Assembly (NCBI GenBank): GCA_023512255.1
Contig: JAILZY010000008.1
Location: forward strand, 7,187 to 71,186
DNA: 64,000 bases
DNA from: a bacterium
Lineage (GTDB): Bacteria > SZUA-182 > DTGQ01
Direction: 5' to 3'
This document shows positions 58,889 through 64,000 of this stretch, piece by piece. The notes below the pieces were generated by a model, which had not been told where the DNA came from, did no database searches, and saw nothing but the letters and a program-made list of their open reading frames with translations. The translations under genes and the position numbers were made by a program. Every line of letters begins with the position of its first letter. The first letter of the stretch is position 1.

Positions 58889-60184
58889 TCAGGCCGCTCT
58901 GCTTTTAGGTAAAGAGCGGCTTAGAGCCCGCTGGCCAATGTCTTTGCGGTAGTGCATTCCCTCAAAGCTGATTTTGGCTACCGCAGCATAGGCCCGCGAG
59001 ATAGATTCGGCAATTGTCTCACCCAGGGCGCTTACCCCAAGAACCCTTCCTCCGCTGGTCAGGAGCCTCCCCTCCTGCCGAGTGGTTCCCGCATGAAAGA
59101 GAACCACTCCATCTACCCTGGCCGCCTCTTCTAGCCCTATGATTTCTTTCCCGCTCTGATAGGAGTCAGGATAGCCTGCCGAGGCCAGGACTACACAGGT
59201 TGAGGCCTCCTGCCGCCAGTCTAGGCGCACCTCATGGAGTCTGGTTTGAAGCACCTTTTGAATCACCAATACCAAGTCAGTCTCAAGCCGCCTGATAATA
59301 GTCTGGGTTTCAGGATCGCCAAATCGGGCGTTAAATTCAAGGAGCATGGGTTCATTGTCCTGAATCATTAAGCCCGCATAGAGGACCCCGCGATAAGTGA
59401 TCCCAAGCCGAGCCAGCCCCTCAATTGCCGGCGCCATGATCTTGGTCATGATTTTCTGCTGCATCTGCTCAGAAATGACCGGTGCCGGAGAGTAGGCCCC
59501 CATACCCCCAGTATTCGGCCCCCGATCGCCATCATAGACGGTCTTATGGTCTTGGGAAGAGGCCAGGGGAATAATTGATTGCCCATCAGTAAAGGCAAGA
59601 AAAGAAGCCTCTTCTCCAGATAGGTACTCTTCGATGATAATCTGCTTCCCTGCCTGCCCAAAGACCTGCTTGACCATGATAAGTTCAATGGCTTTTAGAG
59701 CCTCCTCGGGCTGCTGACAAATCACTACTCCTTTGCCAGCCGCAAGGCCATCGGCTTTGATTACCAAAGGCCGCCCAATGTGCCGTACATACTCTTTGGC
59801 TTTTTGGGGATCGGAAAATACCTCATAGGAGGCCGTAGGAATATTATTTTCCTTCATCAGCCTCTTAGCAAAAACCTTACTTGATTCAATGGCCACTGCC
59901 TCACGGCATGGACCAAAGACAGCCAATCCCTGAGCTTCAAACTCATCAACAATTCCGAGGGAAAGAGGCAATTCCGGGCCGACAATAGTCAGATCAATTC
60001 CCTTTTCCCTGGCCAGCCTGCTCAGTCCAGCGATATCGGATACCTGAAGCGGGATACATTCGGCGATCTCCGCTATGCCTGCATTGCCCGGTGCGGCATA
60101 GATTGCTGACACTTCCCTGTTTTGATGAATTTTCCAGGCCAGGGCATGTTCCCTGCCTCCTCCTCCCACTATTAATATCTTCAT
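58889..60184 (-). CDS. purD: Phosphoribosylamine-glycine ligase PurD
   Basis: This 431-residue ATP-grasp enzyme performs the second step of de novo purine synthesis. The start MKILIVGGGGREHALAWKI and the signatures KADGLAAGKGVVIC, PNTGGMGAYSPAPV, EFNARFGDPETQ and RSRAYAAV-like C-terminus (ISRAYAAVAKISFEGMHYRKDIG) are all standard. It stands alone on the minus strand; no other purine gene is adjacent. Confidence 0.97.
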   Translation of the reverse strand: MKILIVGGGGREHALAWKIHQNREVSAIYAAPGNAGIAEIAECIPLQVSDIAGLSRLAREKGIDLTIVGPELPLSLGIVDEFEAQGLAVFGPCREAVAIESSKVFAKRLMKENNIPTASYEVFSDPQKAKEYVRHIGRPLVIKADGLAAGKGVVICQQPEEALKAIELIMVKQVFGQAGKQIIIEEYLSGEEASFLAFTDGQSIIPLASSQDHKTVYDGDRGPNTGGMGAYSPAPVISEQMQQKIMTKIMAPAIEGLARLGITYRGVLYAGLMIQDNEPMLLEFNARFGDPETQTIIRRLETDLVLVIQKVLQTRLHEVRLDWRQEASTCVVLASAGYPDSYQSGKEIIGLEEAARVDGVVLFHAGTTRQEGRLLTSGGRVLGVSALGETIAESISRAYAAVAKISFEGMHYRKDIGQRALSRSLPKSRAA

Positions 60185-60265
60185 AAGGCCCTCACAAATC
60201 TCCTTGTTTGTCTTTATTTTTGTCTTTACTACTGTGGCATTATTGTTGCTATTGTGCTTGTCTTT

Positions 60266-60330
60266 ACTACTATGGATGCTATACTACTATGGATGCTATG
60301 GCATTATTGATGGATGCTATGGCATTATTG
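60266..60330. repeat. Two tandem repeat sets upstream of purD
   Basis: ACTACTATGGATGCTAT occurs twice without a gap (60266-60282, 60283-60299). It overlaps TGGATGCTATGGCATTATTG(A) at 60290-60310, which is repeated at 60311-60330. The region lies in the purD leader and just after the response-regulator stop. Confidence 0.85.
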
Positions 60331-60344
60331 CCTTTTGCCTAGCT

Positions 60345-61793
60345 CTATATTGGCTTTGGGGTATCGGTGGTTGTCTCCCCCTGATCGAGGCCCTTGCGTC
60401 TTTGATTATAGGCCTGGAAGAATCTTTTAAGGTTATACTTTTCTATTTTATCATAAAGAGTGCGCCGGCTGATACCCATAACTTTAGCTGCCCGGGTACA
60501 ATTGAAGTCTACCATATTGAGCGTTTGGAGAATAAACTCTTTTTCCGCCTTCTCCAGAGTCCGAGTTAGGGTATTGTTTTCATCGGATGAGCTGCTGTTG
60601 TCAAAGAGTTCACCCCCCAAGGGGTGCTGATCGAGAAAAAGATGCGGCAGGTCGATTTGACCATCTCCGCAGATAAGGAGAGCCCGCTCGATCGTATTCT
60701 CTAGCTCCCGCACGTTCCCAGGCCAGTTATGTCGAGTGAGAGCGAGCATGGCCTCACGGGTAATGCCTTTGGCTGGTTTTTTATTTATTTTGCTGTACTT
60801 TTCAATAAAGTGAGCAGCCAAGAGGGGAATATCCTCTTTCCTCTCTCGAAGTGGCGGCAGATGAATGGGGATAATGGCGATCCGAAAGTAGAGGTCTTCG
60901 CGGAAAGCGCCCTTTTTGATAAGTTCTCTCAAGTCCTTGTTTGTAGCCGTGATAATTCGCACATCTACCTTGCAGGTCCGATTGCTACCCAAAGGCCGCA
61001 CTTCTCGCTCCTGGATTACCCGAAGGAGTTTGGATTGGGTAGTAAGGGAAATATCCCCCACTTCATCAAGGAAAAGCGTGCCTCCCGAGGCCTCTTGAAA
61101 GAGCCCTTGTCGGGCAACAACTGCATCGGTAAAAGCCCCTCTGGCGAATCCGAACAGCTCGCTTTCCAGAAGTGATTCTGGTATGGCGCTGCAATCAACA
61201 GCCAAGAAGGGCTGATTCTTGCGCGAGCTCTGATAATGGATAGCTCGGGCGATTAGCTCTTTCCCTGTCCCGCTCTCTCCCTGGATCAATATAGTAGCCA
61301 TACTGTCAGCCACCTGATCAATCAGTCTGAAGATGTTTTGCATACATTTGCTTTTGGCAATAATATTACTGAAAGAGTATCTGTTTTGAACCTCTTTCCT
61401 CAGCCGGGTGAGTTCCTGATGGAGTTCTCCATATTCTAAGGCTCTCTTTACCGTTGTGCAGATGACGTCCAGATCGAAGGGTTTGGTAATAAAATCATAA
61501 GCTCCTTTCTGGATGGCTTCAACCGCCAGTGGGATAGTGCCATGTCCGGTAATAATGATCACCGGCAGATGCGGATACCACCTGTGGAAACGCTCCATGA
61601 GGGCAATACCGTTGATCTCAGGCATGGCCAGATCGACGATGAGAAGATCGAATACCGTATCTTTTACGATGGCAATGGCCTCACGGCTGCTCGAGGAGGT
61701 AATAACCTCATATCCCTCTTCAGTAAAGGTATCATCTAAAAGAGTAAGTAAATTCGGCTCGTCATCGACAACAAGAATTTTTTTCATAACCAT
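60345..61793 (-). CDS. NtrC-family sigma54 response regulator
   Basis: This 482-residue regulator has a receiver (ILVVDDEPNLLTLLDDTF, phospho-acceptor LLIVDLAMPEINGIALM, VIIITGHGTI, FITKPFDLD). The AAA+ domain has Walker A IQGESGTGKELIA, a GFARGAFTDAVVAR loop (GAFTDA rather than GAFTGA), and Walker B GGTLFLDEVGDIS. A Fis-type HTH follows (FNCTRAAKVMGISRRTLYDKIEKYNL). The G-to-D change in the sigma54-contact loop occurs in some active family members. It lies 38 bp downstream of a PAS kinase, its likely partner. Confidence 0.92.
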   Translation of the reverse strand: MVMKKILVVDDEPNLLTLLDDTFTEEGYEVITSSSSREAIAIVKDTVFDLLIVDLAMPEINGIALMERFHRWYPHLPVIIITGHGTIPLAVEAIQKGAYDFITKPFDLDVICTTVKRALEYGELHQELTRLRKEVQNRYSFSNIIAKSKCMQNIFRLIDQVADSMATILIQGESGTGKELIARAIHYQSSRKNQPFLAVDCSAIPESLLESELFGFARGAFTDAVVARQGLFQEASGGTLFLDEVGDISLTTQSKLLRVIQEREVRPLGSNRTCKVDVRIITATNKDLRELIKKGAFREDLYFRIAIIPIHLPPLRERKEDIPLLAAHFIEKYSKINKKPAKGITREAMLALTRHNWPGNVRELENTIERALLICGDGQIDLPHLFLDQHPLGGELFDNSSSSDENNTLTRTLEKAEKEFILQTLNMVDFNCTRAAKVMGISRRTLYDKIEKYNLKRFFQAYNQRRKGLDQGETTTDTPKPI

Positions 61794-61831
61794 TCCTTAT
61801 CTTAAAAAGATAATTCGAGAGATAACTTGGC

Positions 61832-63586
61832 TTAAAGAGGCAATTCAATCATTATCCTAGTTCCCTGTCCCGGTTCGCTTTCTACTGATATCGTTCCTTC
61901 GTGGGCCTCAATAATTCGTTTGGTTATTGGCAATCCTAATCCGGTTCCTGTACCATCTTTCCCTCCGTGCTTGGTGGTGAAAAATAGCTCAAAGATGCGG
62001 GGAAAAATCTCAGGGCAGATGCCTACGCCGGTGTCCTCAATGAGGATTAAGGTAGATCCAAGGGGATATTTGAACTGGTGAGTTTGGATCGTCGATACCG
62101 ATATTCGCAGCTTTCCTCCATTTGGCATGGCCTGAATGGCGTTCAAAAAGAGGTTTAGCAAAACCTGCTGAAACTGATTGGGGTCGATATTAATCCTGGC
62201 CCCTGAATCGACCTCTAAACTCAACTGAATTTCTCGCTCATTGATCCTAAATTCCAGAAGCTTTAGACAGTCGTCAATGATCTCAACTATTTTTTCTCTC
62301 TCAAGAAGGCTTTTTTTGGGGATTTCAGGTCTGGCAAAGTTCAAAACATCCTTGACGATTTTCGAGCAGCGATCACATTCCCTTTCAATGATTTTCAGGG
62401 CATGATAGTTAGGGCTATCTTTAGCGGTTTTTTTCAAGATTCTCTGAGTAAATCCCCTGATGATGCAGATAGGATTATTGATTTCATGAGCCACACAGGT
62501 AGCGATTTCTCCAATTGTAACCCATCGCTCTGAGCGGCGGATCTGCTCTTCCAACTCCCGCATTTCGGTGATATCCCGAAGAACCTCGATGACCTGCTCT
62601 ACCTCCCCTTCCTTGTTTTTTACTGGAGCATAGATGATATCCATAAAAATATTACGGTCCTTCTCCTCTCCGTTCCTGCTGGGGAAGGAAACCTCTGTTC
62701 TATCCTTTGTGCCGGTGCGGAAAACTTTTTTGATAATCTTATGAGGAGTAAAAAAGTCAATTTCTGAGCAATCCTTGCCGATCAACTGTTCCGGAGGCGC
62801 TCCTAAGATAGCGGCCTGTTTTCGGTTAATAGCGGCTATTCTTTGTTCTTGATCGATGACTATGATCCCATCTTCCATACCATCAAAGATGGACTCAAGC
62901 TTGCGCTTGTTTTCCAGGATGGTTTCTTCTAATTTTTTTCGCTCAGTGATATCGGTGATGCTGCCGATAATACTGGCTTTCCCCTCCATTTTCCAGTTGC
63001 GGCAGCTTATGACCACCGATCTGGGAACACCATTCACGGGCTGGAGGGTAGTTTCCGTAGTAACGATATCTTCAGTTGAGCAGCAGGAGGAGAGCTTGTA
63101 GGCATTCTCTCCCTTGCAGATTAGATCGAGGCATCTTCGGCCAATAACCTTATCATGAGGCAGGCCAAGGAGATCGAGAGCAAATGAGTTGATATCGGCA
63201 ATCTCCAATCCCTCGGTTACCCGGAACATCCCAGCAGGGATAATTTCAAACAGGGTTCGATATTTTTTCTCATTTTTAGCTAGCTGTTCGGTTTTTTGCT
63301 CAACTAGATGTTCCAGATTTTTGCTGTAGTCAGTAATGGTTTTCTCTCTTTCCCGATGTATTGTGCCAGTAGCCCCAAGGGTGGGATAGAGGATGATAGC
63401 AATGATTCCGAAAGTAAAATCAACTACAAGTTGGAAGGCATGATGAATATGGATAATTCCTAAGATCAACAGCAGCGTGCACCACAGGAGAGCCCATCGG
63501 GCCGAAAGGTTGACTCTAGGATCATAGGTGTAGGGATCTTTGAACGATCTGATGAATTCCTTCATCAGATCTTTATTCTTGGACAT
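61832..63586 (-). CDS. Membrane PAS-PAS histidine kinase (NtrB-like)
   Basis: This 584-residue kinase has two N-terminal membrane helices (near 28-45 and 52-75), a coiled coil and two PAS domains (about 108-225 and 235-350). The first PAS has a cysteine group (CLDLICKG, LSSCCSTED). The H-box is ATCVAHEINNPICIIRGFTQ, the N-box VLLNLFLNAIQAMPNGG, and the G boxes are IEDTGVGICPE and GTGTGLGLPITKRIIEAHEG. It is the upstream partner of the NtrC-type regulator, so the pair likely activates sigma54 promoters. Confidence 0.92.
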   Translation of the reverse strand: MSKNKDLMKEFIRSFKDPYTYDPRVNLSARWALLWCTLLLILGIIHIHHAFQLVVDFTFGIIAIILYPTLGATGTIHREREKTITDYSKNLEHLVEQKTEQLAKNEKKYRTLFEIIPAGMFRVTEGLEIADINSFALDLLGLPHDKVIGRRCLDLICKGENAYKLSSCCSTEDIVTTETTLQPVNGVPRSVVISCRNWKMEGKASIIGSITDITERKKLEETILENKRKLESIFDGMEDGIIVIDQEQRIAAINRKQAAILGAPPEQLIGKDCSEIDFFTPHKIIKKVFRTGTKDRTEVSFPSRNGEEKDRNIFMDIIYAPVKNKEGEVEQVIEVLRDITEMRELEEQIRRSERWVTIGEIATCVAHEINNPICIIRGFTQRILKKTAKDSPNYHALKIIERECDRCSKIVKDVLNFARPEIPKKSLLEREKIVEIIDDCLKLLEFRINEREIQLSLEVDSGARINIDPNQFQQVLLNLFLNAIQAMPNGGKLRISVSTIQTHQFKYPLGSTLILIEDTGVGICPEIFPRIFELFFTTKHGGKDGTGTGLGLPITKRIIEAHEGTISVESEPGQGTRIMIELPL

Positions 63587-63636
63587 AACTTTCTTACCCT
63601 ATTATAGCTAACTGGTCCTTTGCTAACTGCTCCTTT

Positions 63637-63860
63637 GTCCTTTCGCTAACAAAGTGTGCAAATTAGGCAACCACAAAGCCGCTCCCACAATTGATTGGGC
63701 AATTGGATATGCTCTCGCACTTAGCGAAAGTACCGCTAACTTTATTGGTTTCCTCGCCAAGTACGTAACACAAGTGCGCAGCGGATCAATTACGCTATCA
63801 ATTTGTAGCTCGCGGACCTTGTGCCGCCGCAGCTTGCGCACTTTTTTATAGCGAAAGGAC
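63637..63860. mobile_element. MITE-like 224-bp element
   Basis: The left end GTCCTTTCGCTAACAAAGTG (from 63637) and the right end (63834-63860, inverse reading GTCCTTTCGCTATAAAAAAG) are imperfect inverted repeats that both continue into GTGYGCAA. The interior contains further inner palindromic pairs (GCTCTCGCAC...GTGCGCAG) and no credible gene. A partial direct copy GGTCCTTTGCTAAC lies just outside at 63614. The rest of the window end (63861-64000) shows no gene. Confidence 0.6.
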
Positions 63861-64000
63861 CATTTATTTATCTTTTAGTGAAAATCAATGATCGGCCCTA
63901 GGTTTGAGAATCGGTTCTATAACTAGTGTCTGTCCGAAATTGACTAACTTATTGACAATATTATGTTAATTAGTATTATTACAGGCTCTATCTTTTAAGA

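Noticed and set aside
60204-60569. Plus-strand membrane-like open frame
   Set aside because: It is a translation of the tandem repeats and of the antisense of the response regulator; no ribosome site and no family features.
60345-61793. Loss of sigma54 activation because the loop reads GAFTDA
   Set aside because: GAFTDA is found in other family members thought to be active, so it is not good evidence of loss.
63623-63851. Overlapping short frames on both strands at the window end
   Set aside because: Both are translations of the inverted-repeat element; the symmetry explains the open frames.

Overview
The window looks like a chromosomal segment of a Gram-negative, probably anaerobic bacterium. 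It carries RnfC/RnfD, a secretin-type trans-envelope machine, NtrC-type sigma54 activators and many PAS histidine kinases, which suits a deltaproteobacterial or related deep-branching lineage. The sequence alone does not fix the phylum, and no rRNA or tRNA gene was recognised.

Layout. (1) 0-6 kb, minus strand: a three-gene phosphorelay (histidine kinase, Rcp1-like receiver, receiver-PAS protein), then an unusual partial Rnf set (b-type cytochrome, rnfC, rnfD, without rnfA/B/E/G). (2) 6.6-13.3 kb, plus strand: a secreted alpha/beta hydrolase, thiL, a purine nucleoside phosphorylase and two tandem SAH/MTA deaminase paralogues, which form a purine and methylthioadenosine salvage group. (3) 13.6-14.7 kb: an IS1595-like element whose transposase is split by one amber codon. 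(4) 14.7-25.7 kb, minus strand: a GC-richer defence island that reads as a BREX type 3-like operon in the order HTH regulator, brxF, pglX, (GxxExxY cassette), brxH-type helicase, pglZ, brxA-like. No brxC is present. The island is full of short repeat insertions: heptanucleotide arrays, REP-like palindromes, CACGAAG-type repeats, and a complete REP-associated transposase (RAYT) inserted in frame inside pglX. Nearly all of them keep the host reading frame. pglX is nevertheless cut into three pieces by an amber codon and a frameshift.

(5) 25.6-26.35 kb: a non-coding stretch with the BREX promoter and several hairpins. (6) 26.35-31.2 kb, minus strand: a NifX/NifB-type Fe-Mo cofactor-binding protein, a PAS-sigma54 activator, a patatin phospholipase, a YkvA/DUF1232 protein and a TPR protein. 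A GAF-PAS histidine kinase diverges from these at 31.6 kb. (7) 33.3-48.8 kb, minus strand: one long, tightly coupled operon. It runs from sensor kinase, response regulator, HD-GYP phosphodiesterase and STAS protein into GspE/PilB, GspF/PilC, pseudopilins G-H-I-J-K, PilM-N-O, a PilP/GspC-like protein and a secretin. This is a type II secretion/type IV pilus-like machine with its own signalling genes at the head. (8) 49.1-60.2 kb, minus strand: a CPBP membrane protease with a HEAT-repeat membrane protein, then housekeeping genes ruvB, ruvA, ruvC, yebC, an EF-G-2-type factor, rluB, scpB and purD. (9) 60.3-63.6 kb: an NtrC-type response regulator with its PAS kinase. Several small MITE-like inverted-repeat elements sit between the genes.

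The most unusual region is the BREX-like island. Its repeat insertions were seen nowhere else in the window. They suggest either acquisition from a repeat-rich lineage or a local insertion process filtered by selection for open reading frames.
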